Assembly: GCA_963702695.1 (NCBI GenBank)
Contig: CAVPDS010000018.1
Coordinates: 11,091-75,090 of the forward strand
From: VAZQ01 sp963702695
Lineage (GTDB): Bacteria; Pseudomonadota; Alphaproteobacteria; Rhizobiales; Xanthobacteraceae
Length of the DNA: 64,000 nucleotides
Direction of reading: 5' to 3'
Positions 24,644 to 33,651 of the stretch are shown piece by piece (position 1 is the stretch's first letter; every line of letters begins with the position of its first letter). The notes below the pieces were generated by a model. That model searched no databases and was not told where the DNA came from. It saw only the letters and a program-made list of their open reading frames with translations. The position numbers and the translations under genes were made by a program.

Positions 24644-27139
24644 TCAGGTCACCCCGCGCTGCTTCTTCAATCCCATCAAAATCCGCTCGGCGGTGACGGG
24701 ATGGCTCACTCGGACACCGGTGGCGTTGTAGATCGCGTTCCCGATCGCGCCCGGGACCGAGCCGATGCTGGTTTCGCTGAAGCCCTTGTAGCCGTAGAAC
24801 CAGCGCGGCTCGAGACTCTCGATGAAGACCTGCTCGATCTCGTCGGGAAATTCCATGATGGTCGGAATCGGGAACGACAGGAACGCGATGCTGTTGTGCA
24901 TCTGCCCAGGAAATTCCTTGTCGTACGGGATCGAGTTGGTGGCGACCTGGAAGCTCTGCATGAACGAGCCTTCCATGTCGCTGATCGCGACGAACGGATT
25001 GATCACCTTTCCGGTATCGTGGCTGTAGACGACGCGGGTCACCCTGAATTGACCGGTCCAGGTATCGACCTCGACCTCGACGAAGCAGGCGCCCACGCCC
25101 TTCGCCATCGAGCGGCCCTGCACCGCCCTCACCTCGCCGTGCATCCGCAGCGATTTGCCATCGAGCAGATCAGCGGCGGCGACCATCTGCTGCGGATCGG
25201 TCTTGGAACGGATGACGCCGTCCTTGAGCGCGAGCGTCGCGGCATCGACTTCGAGTTTCTGCGCCGCGCGATTGACGAGTTCGTTCCTGAGCTTGCGCGC
25301 TGCCACCAGCGCCGCACCGCCTTGCACCGTACAGGTGCGGCCGGCCGCCCATTGATCCGTGGGCGGCGCAATGTCGGAGTCTCCCCACATGAGCTTGATG
25401 CTGTCGATATCGCTGATTCCCAGCATCTCGGCGATCAGGATCGCCATGCCGGTGTCGTGATTGGTGCCGCTGTCGGGCAGCGCGCTGCGCAGGATCACCT
25501 GGCCATTGGCGGCCATTTCGACATCGGCGCTCCAGATGATGCCGCGCTCGGTTTTGAACGCCGGCTCTCCTTCATGATAGGAGAGCGAGCCTGGATGATG
25601 CTGGGAAATTCCGAGCCCCATGCCGCGCTTGAACCGGCCGGGCATCCCGCCAGGCTTCGGATTTCGTTTGTCCCAGCCGAATTGCTTCGCACCTTCCTCA
25701 AGAACTTCGACCGACGCAAAGCAGTCATAGGTGAGCGAGCCCTTTTCGGTCTCGGGCTTCTTCATCTCCTGGTGCCAGTCGGTCGCGGGCTCGATCTTGT
25801 CGCCCGGACGCGCCACGTTACGCAGGCGGAACTCGACCGGATCGAGCCCGGCGGCCTCGGACAATTCGTCGGCGAGATTCTCCCAGGCCCACTTGACCTC
25901 CTGCTGCGTGCAACTGCGGTTGCAGCCGACCATCGGCGTGTTGCTTTTGTAAGCGTAGGACACCTGCTCCCAATGCGGCGTCCGAGCGGTGTAGAGTTCC
26001 ACCTGGTTCTTCGAGACTTCGCCCGCGACGTGTTGCGGCAGCGTGTCGATAAGGCCGCCCACCATGTGGAATTCGTAGCGCAACGCGTGGATCTTCCCGT
26101 CCTTGGTCAGCCCGACCTTGAACTTGGAGAGCGTCTCCGGCTTGTGCAGGATGTGATAAAGCTCTTCGGCCTTGGTCAGGACCGCCTTGACCGGCCGCCC
26201 GGTAACCTTGGCGATGTGTGCCACCTGGCCCCAGAACGGCGCCGTGCGTACGCCGAAGCCGCCAAACGTGCCGCCGTTCCATTTGTTGATGAAATGGATG
26301 TTGTTCTTGTCGATGCCGAGCCATCCGGCGAGGAACTCGCGCGACGGATAGATGTCCTGCCCGTGGCCCCAGAACGTGAGCTTGTCACCTTCCCACTGGG
26401 CGACGCCGCTGAACGGCTGCATCGGAACGATGCGCCCGCCGCCGAAATAATACGTGTACTCGCGCACGATGTCGGATTCGGCGAAGCCCTTCTCGACGTC
26501 ACCGTGCCGCCAGACCGCACTCGCCGTCGGATGATGGTTGGGACTGTTCGGCGGCATTCGCAACAGGTTGCCTTTGCCTTCGCGAATGTCCGGGGCGTCT
26601 GCGGCTTCGGCCGACGCGAGCGTGGTCACCGCCGGCAGGTCCGTGTAGTCGACGACGATCGCTTCGACCGCGTCTTCCGCCTGATTTTCGGTCTCCGCGG
26701 CGACGATCGCGACAATCTCGCCCTGTAGCATCAGTTCAGTGTGCAGCGGATTGGTCCGCGGGGCATTGCGGTAAGTCATGATGTGATGCACGCCCGGCAT
26801 CTTCTCCGCCGCCGCGGTATCAAGCCGCCGGAGCGCCGAGCGCGGATACAGACTGCGCAGGAATTTGACATGCAGCATTCCCGGCAGGCGGACGCGCGTC
26901 GCGAATTCGGCGGTGCCGCGGTAGCGCGGCTCGACCACCTCGCGCAGCGGCGCCTGCGGCTTGCCGAGGATCGTGAGATCGACCGGCGGGTGACCCTGCC
27001 ATTTCTGGGTCACGATCTTGCGGTCGCCTTCGATGATCGTGTCGCCCGGGCCGTGACCGCCGCCGGTCGAGAAATTGCGGACCATCGGCTGCGTGATGAT
27101 CTTGGCGCCTTCCGACGAAGGTTCAATCTTGAAGGTCAT
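24644..27139 (-). CDS. Molybdenum hydroxylase molybdopterin-binding large subunit
   Basis: 831-residue large subunit of the xanthine dehydrogenase/aldehyde oxidoreductase family. The N-terminal hammerhead domain (about 70-180; FATRVRLPGMLHVKFLRS, HTELMLQGEIVAIVAA) is followed by the molybdopterin domains: WNGGTFGGFG, PMVGCNRSCTQQE, SALPDSGTNHDTGM, GRTCTVQGGAAL and a C-terminal ETSIGSVPGAIGNAI carrying the conserved catalytic-Glu region. Somewhat longer than PaoC-type subunits. ATG 27139 overlaps the stop of the 2Fe-2S gene (ATGA); the frame is open farther upstream. Substrate specificity (aldehyde, N-heterocycle or aromatic) cannot be read. Confidence 0.93.
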   Translation of the reverse strand: MTFKIEPSSEGAKIITQPMVRNFSTGGGHGPGDTIIEGDRKIVTQKWQGHPPVDLTILGKPQAPLREVVEPRYRGTAEFATRVRLPGMLHVKFLRSLYPRSALRRLDTAAAEKMPGVHHIMTYRNAPRTNPLHTELMLQGEIVAIVAAETENQAEDAVEAIVVDYTDLPAVTTLASAEAADAPDIREGKGNLLRMPPNSPNHHPTASAVWRHGDVEKGFAESDIVREYTYYFGGGRIVPMQPFSGVAQWEGDKLTFWGHGQDIYPSREFLAGWLGIDKNNIHFINKWNGGTFGGFGVRTAPFWGQVAHIAKVTGRPVKAVLTKAEELYHILHKPETLSKFKVGLTKDGKIHALRYEFHMVGGLIDTLPQHVAGEVSKNQVELYTARTPHWEQVSYAYKSNTPMVGCNRSCTQQEVKWAWENLADELSEAAGLDPVEFRLRNVARPGDKIEPATDWHQEMKKPETEKGSLTYDCFASVEVLEEGAKQFGWDKRNPKPGGMPGRFKRGMGLGISQHHPGSLSYHEGEPAFKTERGIIWSADVEMAANGQVILRSALPDSGTNHDTGMAILIAEMLGISDIDSIKLMWGDSDIAPPTDQWAAGRTCTVQGGAALVAARKLRNELVNRAAQKLEVDAATLALKDGVIRSKTDPQQMVAAADLLDGKSLRMHGEVRAVQGRSMAKGVGACFVEVEVDTWTGQFRVTRVVYSHDTGKVINPFVAISDMEGSFMQSFQVATNSIPYDKEFPGQMHNSIAFLSFPIPTIMEFPDEIEQVFIESLEPRWFYGYKGFSETSIGSVPGAIGNAIYNATGVRVSHPVTAERILMGLKKQRGVT

Positions 27140-27774
27140 AGGGTGGCCTCGCCGCGCATGTAGCTTGCCGTGTCCTTCACCGTCTTGATGATGCCGGCAT
27201 AGGCCGAGCATCGGCAGAGATGCCCGCCGAGCACCTCCTTGATCTCGTCATCAGTCGGATTGGGGTTCTTCGCCAGGAAGGTTTTCGCCACGGTCAGCCA
27301 GCCGGCGGTGCAGTAACCGCAATCCGCCGCCATGTTGCGGATGCCGATTTCCTGGATCGGATCGAGCGACTTCTCGTCGCCCAGCCCTTCCACAGTGAGA
27401 ATTGGCTTCTCGGCAGCCTCGTGCGCCAGCATGTGGCAGGAATAATGCGGGACGCCGTCGATAACCACCGTGCAGACGCCGCAAGTCGCCCGGTTGCAGC
27501 TCCGCACCGTGCCGGTGAGCCCGATCTCTTCCGAGATCACCTCCCAGAGCGTGGTCCTCACCTCGTGCTCGACGGTGTGCTTGGTGCCGTTGAGATTAAA
27601 GGTGGAAGAAAGCTTGGTGATGGCTTGCGGCAGCGGCGGAGCAGCGGTCGCGGTGCCGCTCATGAGCACGCTGCGCCGGAACGGCGAGATGAACGCCGGC
27701 GCCGCGACCGCGCCCGCCACGATCCCGGTCGCGACACTCGCCTTGATGAAATCCCTGCGGGTGAATTTCGGCAT
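27136..27774 (-). CDS. Molybdenum hydroxylase 2Fe-2S subunit with TAT signal
   Basis: 212-residue small subunit with two 2Fe-2S clusters: the plant-ferredoxin type CNRATCGVC...SCHMLAHEA and the C-terminal four-helix type CGYCTAGW...GGHLCRCSAY. An N-terminal twin-arginine signal (RRDFIKASVATGIVAG) of about 45 residues precedes them. This is the layout of periplasmic aldehyde oxidoreductase PaoA, where the signal on the small subunit exports the assembled complex. First of three subunit genes (small, large, FAD), with 4-bp overlap to the next. About 280 bases separate it from the RidA-like gene upstream, so the operon promoter is probably there. Confidence 0.93.
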   Translation of the reverse strand: MPKFTRRDFIKASVATGIVAGAVAAPAFISPFRRSVLMSGTATAAPPLPQAITKLSSTFNLNGTKHTVEHEVRTTLWEVISEEIGLTGTVRSCNRATCGVCTVVIDGVPHYSCHMLAHEAAEKPILTVEGLGDEKSLDPIQEIGIRNMAADCGYCTAGWLTVAKTFLAKNPNPTDDEIKEVLGGHLCRCSAYAGIIKTVKDTASYMRGEATL

Positions 27775-28051
27775 GATGCTTTTCCCTTAAGGGCCGGCAT
27801 CCTGAACCCCGGCGGCCGGCGCCGCCACACGGCGCCCGGTCGAAGCTCATCTGGCCATGCAAATCGGTAGAACCGGCAATCCACGGATGCCCAGATCCGA
27901 TGCCGTGCTCCGCGTCTCCTCCCGAAGTTCTTTCGCTTTCGCGGCGTGCCCCATATCGATCAAGGCCGCGAGAACGACTTTGTCGAAACTATCTGCCAAG
28001 CCCTCAAAGCCGTCAAGGCGCGGGCTGAGGGCGTACGCTATCGGGCGCAGG
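27775..28051. other. Gap before the Mo-hydroxylase operon, with a short possible frame
   Basis: A minus-strand open stretch from the RidA stop to about 27855 has coding-like composition (ends LPVLPICMAR, contains AALIDMGHAAKAKELREET) but only a late internal ATG (about 27948) and no recognised family. It may be a gene remnant or chance. Confidence 0.3.
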
Positions 28052-28531
28052 CTACTGGATCACCGCAACCGCCTGGATTTCGAGCAGCGCATTCGGACTT
28101 GCCAGATGCGATATCGCGATCGACGCGCTGGCCGGAAAGTTCTCGCCGAGAATCTCGCGTCGCAGCGCCGTCATGCGCGGGTGGTTGCGCGGATCGGTGA
28201 GGAACACGGTCATCGTGACCATGTCGGAAAGCTTGCCGCCGGCCTCCGTCAACGTCCGGCCGATGGAGGCAAAGGTTTCGCGCACCTGCGCGTCGAAATC
28301 GCCGGCAAGCGATTTTCCCGACTGATCGACCGCGCCGGTATGTCCGGCGAGCCAGATGGTCCGCCCACCCTGCGTCACCACCGCCTGGGAATAGCCCGAG
28401 CGTTCGGCCGAATCCCGCTTGACGAAACGCTTGGCCGTCTGCGCCTTCGCCGGCACACTCGCACCGAGTGCGGCAAATCCACCGAGAACGGCAAGCTTGC
28501 TGAAGAATTCACGCCGCGCCGAAATGGCCAT
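28052..28531 (-). CDS. Exported RidA/YjgF-like protein without the catalytic arginine
   Basis: 159 residues. A twin-arginine-like N-terminus (SARREFFSKLAVLGGFAALG...AKA, to about residue 30) is followed by a Rid-family domain: VVTQGGRTIWLAGHTGAVD, QVRETFASIGRTLTEAGG, LSDMVTMTVFLTDPRN and ALLEIQAVAV at the end. RidA deaminases carry an Arg in FPAR(S/T); here it is FPASAS, with Ser135 at that place, so imine deaminase activity is not expected. Most Rid proteins are cytoplasmic, so export is unusual. It lies upstream of the Mo-hydroxylase genes on the same strand and could bind a reaction intermediate. Confidence 0.85.
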   Translation of the reverse strand: MAISARREFFSKLAVLGGFAALGASVPAKAQTAKRFVKRDSAERSGYSQAVVTQGGRTIWLAGHTGAVDQSGKSLAGDFDAQVRETFASIGRTLTEAGGKLSDMVTMTVFLTDPRNHPRMTALRREILGENFPASASIAISHLASPNALLEIQAVAVIQ

Positions 28532-28649
28532 GGTTTTTCTCCGTCGTTGTCGAACTCATTGAGCTGCGACTGGGACAGGCACTTAAATCACTTCCGCCCA
28601 GATCGAACGCACAGTCTTCGTCAACCGCTCATTTGATTGTTCCTGTTCG

Positions 28650-29516
28650 TCACTTCTGCGGTTGCTTGAAGTATCGCAGGTCCGGCGCCGGCTGGTCTTT
28701 TTTTGCCGGCATCAACAGCCCATCCGCGCTCAGTAGATAATCCTGGCCGCCGATGTTTACGTCACTGTTGCCCTCGGTGCAGTTGTTCTCAACCCAGACC
28801 ACCCGTGGTTCGCGCCGATAGGACTTCTTCACCGACCAGGGCCGCGTCAGCGCATCGTCGACGGTCGTCATGTCGTCGTGGATGAGATTCGGATTGGCCT
28901 TGTCGGTATAAATCCGCTCGGTGATGACGGCCTGGCCGTCTTCGTGGAACGAAATGCCGGTCTGATCGAACAGGCGCGGGACGCGCAGATAGCGGGTCTC
29001 GACTTCCAGCACGTCGTAGCGGCCGTCCCCGTCCTCATCGATCCACTTGCCGATGGAATATCCGGTGAACGTGGGATCGGGGTTCTTCGGCCAGGCGCGC
29101 CCATCGGTGTAGATGCGGCGCGGCTGCGAGGTCATGATCTCATACAAAATGTAAGTAAGCTTGTCGGTGATGACAAATTCGAACGGGAACACGATGCTCA
29201 TTTGAAACGGCATCCCCATCGGGATGCATTTCGTGCTGATGCTGTAAAGTCCCTGCCCGCCGAGCGCCTGATCCGCCATGCTGGCCTCATGGATGCGGCG
29301 GTATTTGTCCTTGAGCGGCGCCTCTTGTCCGGCGCCGTCGGGTTTGCTGGGGTCGTATCGCGGGGGGCCGCCGTCGGGCGCCTTGCGCCACTGGCCCGAC
29401 CAGTCCGGGTATCTCGCTTCGTCAAACGCCTGAGCGCCACTCAGGCTCGAACACCAGACTGCAAACGCGATTGCGACAAATGATGCTACCGCGGTGACCG
29501 ACCTTCGATCGAGCAT
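28650..29516 (-). CDS. Exported protein of unknown function
   Basis: 288 residues with a clear signal peptide (VTAVASFVAIAFAVWCSSLSGAQA) and AAGGGAGGG upstream of the ATG. The mature part opens YPDWSGQWRK and has a repeated pattern of Ile/Tyr/Asp-rich strands (FVITDKLTYILYEI, RRIYTDGRAWP, GYSIGKWIDEDGDGRYDVLEVETRYL). The 'G.SIG.W..DGD.L.VET' element and the later ERIYTD.....LIHDDMTTVDDAL resemble the proteins at 44.1, 44.9 and 46.0 kb, so I place it in the same loose beta-rich family. I know no function for this family. It sits between the RidA-like and bicupin genes. Confidence 0.75.
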   Translation of the reverse strand: MLDRRSVTAVASFVAIAFAVWCSSLSGAQAFDEARYPDWSGQWRKAPDGGPPRYDPSKPDGAGQEAPLKDKYRRIHEASMADQALGGQGLYSISTKCIPMGMPFQMSIVFPFEFVITDKLTYILYEIMTSQPRRIYTDGRAWPKNPDPTFTGYSIGKWIDEDGDGRYDVLEVETRYLRVPRLFDQTGISFHEDGQAVITERIYTDKANPNLIHDDMTTVDDALTRPWSVKKSYRREPRVVWVENNCTEGNSDVNIGGQDYLLSADGLLMPAKKDQPAPDLRYFKQPQK

Positions 29517-29625
29517 GGTTGCCCTCCCTTGTGACTCGCATCCTCAGGACGAGGTCGTCCAAGCAGTCTTGAATGAGTTCGACAGCCTGCCCGCGCCTCT
29601 CGCCCTGCCGTTTCTTCCGCGAAAT

Positions 29626-30504
29626 TCACTTCGCCGTCGCCAGCGTCCGCTCAGCCGGTCGCCCAGCTTGCAACGGTAGTTTCGGCAACTGCACGCAATA
29701 GAGTTCGCTGGCTTCCGCCGCAGTGATCGGGATGGGCCCCTCCCCTGCTTCGAAGCCGAACGCGGTTTGCGCAGGATACCGGCGTCCCGAGCATTCAACC
29801 GAACCGCTCACAACGAACAAGAGCTCAGGCGCGTAGTGCAGGCCGCCACGGTAGCTGGCGCCGCGTTCGAGCCGAACGAAGCCGACGCGCGCGCCGCCCT
29901 CGGTGAAGGTCCCGAGCCACTTATGATACACCCCCGGGGCTTCATCCACCCAGGCGAAATTCGCCGGGCTCATCACGATCACTTCGCTGTAGCGCGGCTG
30001 CGGATATTTCGGCTTGCCCCCGGTCGCCTGCTCCCACACCGCCTCGGAGGCGTCCTGGTTATGGCGCTGGCCCTGCGCGTCGGTATAGGTGAACACGCCG
30101 TCCGCGAACTTGCCCTTTTGCTGGAGCGCGTCCATGGCGTCCTTGCGCTCCTCGTAGCTCAGAAAGCCGCCGCCGTTGGTGGTGCCGAACTGGGCGAGCA
30201 CCAGCTTCAGACCCTTGCGCCGGATCTGGGGGCCATAATGGACGCCCGCGGGGAAATAGGCCACCTGACCGGCCTTGAGAACCTTGTCCTTGCCGTAGAC
30301 GAATTCTCCCTCCAGCGGAAACCGAATCTGATCGAAGACATGGGTGTGACGGGGCGTCGTCCATTCGGTCACGGCGTGGGAGATGTTGAGCTTGAAATTG
30401 GCCGGGCTGCCCTGCTTGCCCTTCAGCAAGGTGCGGTTGTCGAGTTCACCCTCGCGGTGCTCGTCGGTGACCCGCTGGGCGGTGTTGGGATCGGCGATTT
30501 GCAT
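29626..30504 (-). CDS. Bicupin-like protein
   Basis: 292 residues with two cupin-like beta-barrels. The first has RHTHVFDQIRFPLEGEFVYG and AGQVAYFPAGVHYGPQ (about 50-95; HTH...E...H metal-site pattern). The second (about 210-280) has GASYRGGLHYAPELLFVVSG and SVECSGRRYPAQTAFGFEAG. No signal peptide is visible, so unlike its neighbours it is probably cytoplasmic. Cupins of this type include ring-cleavage dioxygenases and isomerases but nothing here decides. It lies between the exported unknown and the solute-binding protein gene, all on the minus strand. Confidence 0.75.
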   Translation of the reverse strand: MQIADPNTAQRVTDEHREGELDNRTLLKGKQGSPANFKLNISHAVTEWTTPRHTHVFDQIRFPLEGEFVYGKDKVLKAGQVAYFPAGVHYGPQIRRKGLKLVLAQFGTTNGGGFLSYEERKDAMDALQQKGKFADGVFTYTDAQGQRHNQDASEAVWEQATGGKPKYPQPRYSEVIVMSPANFAWVDEAPGVYHKWLGTFTEGGARVGFVRLERGASYRGGLHYAPELLFVVSGSVECSGRRYPAQTAFGFEAGEGPIPITAAEASELYCVQLPKLPLQAGRPAERTLATAK

Positions 30505-30601
30505 GTCTTAGCCCTTTCCTGCTCAGCCTCTGGTCCCGCTGCGCCGATCTGGCGGAGAGTGGCGGCCGGCTGCCTGGCTGCCATCCCTCCGGAAAGTCCG
30601 A

Positions 30602-31684
30602 TTATTTGTACGGCAGTTTGAAATTGCGCGCCGCCGTCTTGATCGCCTCGGCGTCGAACGCGTTGATCTCATCGATCAGATCGTTGGTATACATCTTGGA
30701 GAGGTCGGGCACATCAACGCCAAGGACCCCTGCGGTGTCGATCCAGTCCCGCTTATCCATATAGCCCCACTTCGTGATCGCCTTGTTCGAGGGGCTGTAG
30801 AGCGGCGCGCGCTTGCTGACCGGCATCAGGATCGCCGCGACCTGTTCGTCGATCTTTTTTCCCTTCGGCGCGGCCTCCGGATACATCTGGGTGAAGATGT
30901 AGGCGGCGGCTTCCGGGTTTTCATGAATGAAAACATGCGCCTTGGCGATGCCGCGGCCCACACCCACAGCCTGCCGGCGCTGATCGCGCAGGAAATCCGG
31001 ACGCACGCTCACAAAGGTTCCGCCGATCTGGGGGACTTTGGGCGGCAGCGGCAGATAGGTGAGCTGCATCCCCGCGCCTTCGAGCGTGCCGAAGATGACA
31101 TCGTAGGCGAACAGCGCGTCGATGTTGCCGCGCTGCAGCGCAATGCCGGATGGGATCCCTTCGCCCGAAGCGAGCCACGACACGTCCTTCTCCGGATCGA
31201 GGCCTGCCACCTTGACCAGCGAATAGGCATTCATCTTCTGGTCGGCCGTGGGAAAGCCGATGGTCTTGCCTCTGAGGTCGGCGAAGCTCTTGATGCTGCT
31301 GCCGGGCTTCACCACGATCGAGTATTTGAGCGGGTAGGTCGACTCGAAGAAATTGATGATCGGCAGTTTGTTGCCCTTGGTCACCAGGCCGATCAGATAA
31401 TCCGGGGTCAGCGAGACGAACTCGATCCGCTTGGTGTCGATCGAGGCCAGGGCGGCGCCGTAGGACCCCAGCGCCAGCGGCTCGACGCTCAACCCTTCGG
31501 CCCGGAAATAACCGAGGTATTCAGGAATCAGCATGTCGATGTTCGCGGGCGTGACCGACCTGGAGGTGAAGGCGAGGCGAACCTTTGCGACCGGCTGTTG
31601 CGCATCAGCGCCGCCACAACAGAGGGCGCACAACAGGAGGCCCGCAACGAGGCGATCGGCAACTCTCGTCCGCAGAGCCGGCAT
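30602..31684 (-). CDS. ABC transporter solute-binding protein (NMT1/SsuA type)
   Basis: 360 residues. A signal peptide (RLVAGLLLCALCCGGADAQ) is followed by a type 2 periplasmic binding fold: VRLAFTSRSVTPANIDMLIP, GYFRAEGLSVEPLALG, VKPGSSIKSFADLRGKTIGF and QRGNIDALFAYDVIFGTL. Such proteins bind nitrogen-, sulfur- or carboxylate-containing small molecules for import. No permease or ATPase gene of an ABC importer is nearby, so it is an orphan in this window or shares a transporter encoded elsewhere. It belongs to the minus-strand run with the bicupin and Mo-hydroxylase genes. Confidence 0.87.
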   Translation of the reverse strand: MPALRTRVADRLVAGLLLCALCCGGADAQQPVAKVRLAFTSRSVTPANIDMLIPEYLGYFRAEGLSVEPLALGSYGAALASIDTKRIEFVSLTPDYLIGLVTKGNKLPIINFFESTYPLKYSIVVKPGSSIKSFADLRGKTIGFPTADQKMNAYSLVKVAGLDPEKDVSWLASGEGIPSGIALQRGNIDALFAYDVIFGTLEGAGMQLTYLPLPPKVPQIGGTFVSVRPDFLRDQRRQAVGVGRGIAKAHVFIHENPEAAAYIFTQMYPEAAPKGKKIDEQVAAILMPVSKRAPLYSPSNKAITKWGYMDKRDWIDTAGVLGVDVPDLSKMYTNDLIDEINAFDAEAIKTAARNFKLPYK

Positions 31685-31830
31685 GGGCTGTTCCTCCGAT
31701 CGCGCCTGGCGGTGGCGCTCGCGCCGTTGAGCCGGCCCGTAAGGTCCGGATGGCGGGTTTATCAGGAGACTAACCCATCAGGCCCCGGCAATGAAGTGGC
31801 AGCGACGGCCGGGCTGCGCAACCGATGGCC

Positions 31831-32796
31831 TCAGCCCCTGACCTTTTCGAGCTTCTGCAGGCTCCGCAACGGAATCGGCATCGGCTGCCCCGGAAACAGC
31901 GACGGCCATGCCGTGACCGAGACTTCACCGACGTAAATGTCGCCGCGAGAATCAACCGCAATCCCATGCGGGGACAGGAACTGTCCCGGCGCGGTCCCGG
32001 CGGATGGGACCTTGCCGAGGCGAGCGATGAGCTTGCCTTCGTGCGTGAGGATGCTCAGGCGCGGCCCGAGATTGGGCACGCCACGGTTCGAGCTCAGGTA
32101 TGGGCCGATTTCTCCGAGGTAGCAGGTCGGGCATTTGCCAGGTGTGAGATAGAGCGCGCTCGGGCGGTGCATGTTGTGCCACTGGGTCTCGAACTTCCCA
32201 TTCCCGTCAAACACCTGCACCCGGTGATTCTCGCGGTCGGCGACATAGACCCAGCCGTCGGCATCGCAGCAAATATTGTGTGGAAGGTTGAACTGGCCCG
32301 GATCAGTGCCGGGCTCGCCCCACGCCATCAACAAACTACCGTCGGGCGAATATTTGTGGATCCTGGCATTGCCGTAGCCATCCGAGACATAGATGTCGCC
32401 CGAAGGCGACAGCGCCGTATGCGTGCAGCGATGAAACGGCAGGCCGCTCATGAACGGCGCAGGCCGCCCAGGAATGCCGATCGTCAACAGCACCTTCCCG
32501 GACAACGTACATTTGCGGACCGTGTGATCGCCATCGTCCGTACAATAAATCGTGTCGTCAGGTCCCATATGGGTGGCGTGCGGCTTGCGGAATACGCCTT
32601 CTCCCCAGGAGGTCAGAAAATTTCCCTCACGATCGAACACCACCATCGGATGTTCGCCGCGGTTGAAGACATAGACCCGATCGCGCCGGTCGATGCTGAC
32701 CCCGCTGACGTCGCCAAAATGCCAGCCCGCGGGCAGCGCTCCCCACCCATTGCAGACGCGATAGGTGTATTCGCCGGTACCGAGGATGACGTCCAT
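31831..32796 (-). CDS. NHL-repeat beta-propeller protein
   Basis: 321 residues from ATG 32796 (the frame is open to 32850). Six-bladed NHL-type propeller like the peptidyl-alpha-hydroxyglycine lyase fold: repeats DRRDRVYVFNRGEHPMVVFD, HATHMGPDDTIYCTDDGDHTV, HTALSPSGDIYVSDGYGNAR, ICCDADGWVYVADRENHRVQ and HGIAVDSRGDIYVGE. No signal peptide is seen. It has several scattered cysteines (CTHTAL, CPTCYLGE). Members in bacterial catabolic clusters are of unknown function; a lyase or binding role is possible. It heads the minus-strand run of genes down to 22 kb. Confidence 0.82.
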   Translation of the reverse strand: MDVILGTGEYTYRVCNGWGALPAGWHFGDVSGVSIDRRDRVYVFNRGEHPMVVFDREGNFLTSWGEGVFRKPHATHMGPDDTIYCTDDGDHTVRKCTLSGKVLLTIGIPGRPAPFMSGLPFHRCTHTALSPSGDIYVSDGYGNARIHKYSPDGSLLMAWGEPGTDPGQFNLPHNICCDADGWVYVADRENHRVQVFDGNGKFETQWHNMHRPSALYLTPGKCPTCYLGEIGPYLSSNRGVPNLGPRLSILTHEGKLIARLGKVPSAGTAPGQFLSPHGIAVDSRGDIYVGEVSVTAWPSLFPGQPMPIPLRSLQKLEKVRG

Positions 32797-33651
32797 CGGA
32801 GTTCTCGATTTGCGGAAGCAGCCGTAAGTCGAGGCGGTTTCCTGCCACAATGGCCGCCTTGAGCCAATGCACGAGGTGTAACACTGGTGTCATTGACCTG
32901 AGTCACCTTGGCGCATCAATTCCTTCGGAGAATGACGGTGCCCACGACTTTGCCTGAGAGACCTGTCCGACTCAGTCTCCCTCGCAATCCAACGAACCGT
33001 CAACTACGGCGACGGCGATCGCGCTCGCCGCCCTGCTGTTGGTGATTTGCAGTTTGCTTGCGCCGGACGTCGAAGACTGGGCGAGCGGCCGGCGCCCGAG
33101 CTTGCATCGTGGCGATTACAACCCGTTTGAGTTCGCCAGGATCGCTCGCCCCTGACCACTGACGGCGACGAGACCGTAAGCTCAGTGCGCTCAACACGCG
33201 ATGAAAAAGGACCGGCCGGATGTCCCGACTCAACACGCGCTCGACAAAGACATGCCGGCCGGTCGGACCTCAGGGAGCCAGCTAATGCGGGGGCAGGCGC
33301 TCCGAAAGGCTCTCAGTTAAGACGCTGGGGCTGAAGGCTCGTCTCAGCGTCGGCCAATAGGAATAAGCGGCGTCTATTTCGGTTTGATGACGTTTTTCCC
33401 ACATTCAACAAAATCTTGCACTTCGACTTGGCCGGCGCTCCACCCAGCCGCGAATGGCGAGGCAGACGCAAAGTTCGCTTACAAATTTGTCATGTTCGCT
33501 TCGTCGTTTCCTCGCAACTATTTTCCGGCGTCGGTGATTTCCCCTATCAGGAGCTTTTGCCGAGGAAGCCGGTAATTCATGCGCGCGCTCACAGTATTGA
33601 AAGGTTATCATCGATGTTTCCCGATAGGCCGCTTTTGCCCAACAGGCTCTC
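32797..33651. other. Long intergenic region, no convincing gene
   Basis: About 850 bases, separating the divergent minus-strand run and the GH15 gene. A plus-strand frame (32958-33155) could encode a short hydrophobic peptide from GTG 33042 (VICSLLAPDVEDWASG...) ending at TGA 33153, but it lacks a ribosome-binding site and a family. The 33340-33600 part is AT-richer and may hold the promoter of the GH15 gene. Confidence 0.4.

Noticed and set aside
22828..26728. Two very long plus-strand frames (22828-24315, 24629-26728)
   Set aside because: Opposite the cytochrome b and Mo-hydroxylase genes, which carry conserved motifs; shadows.
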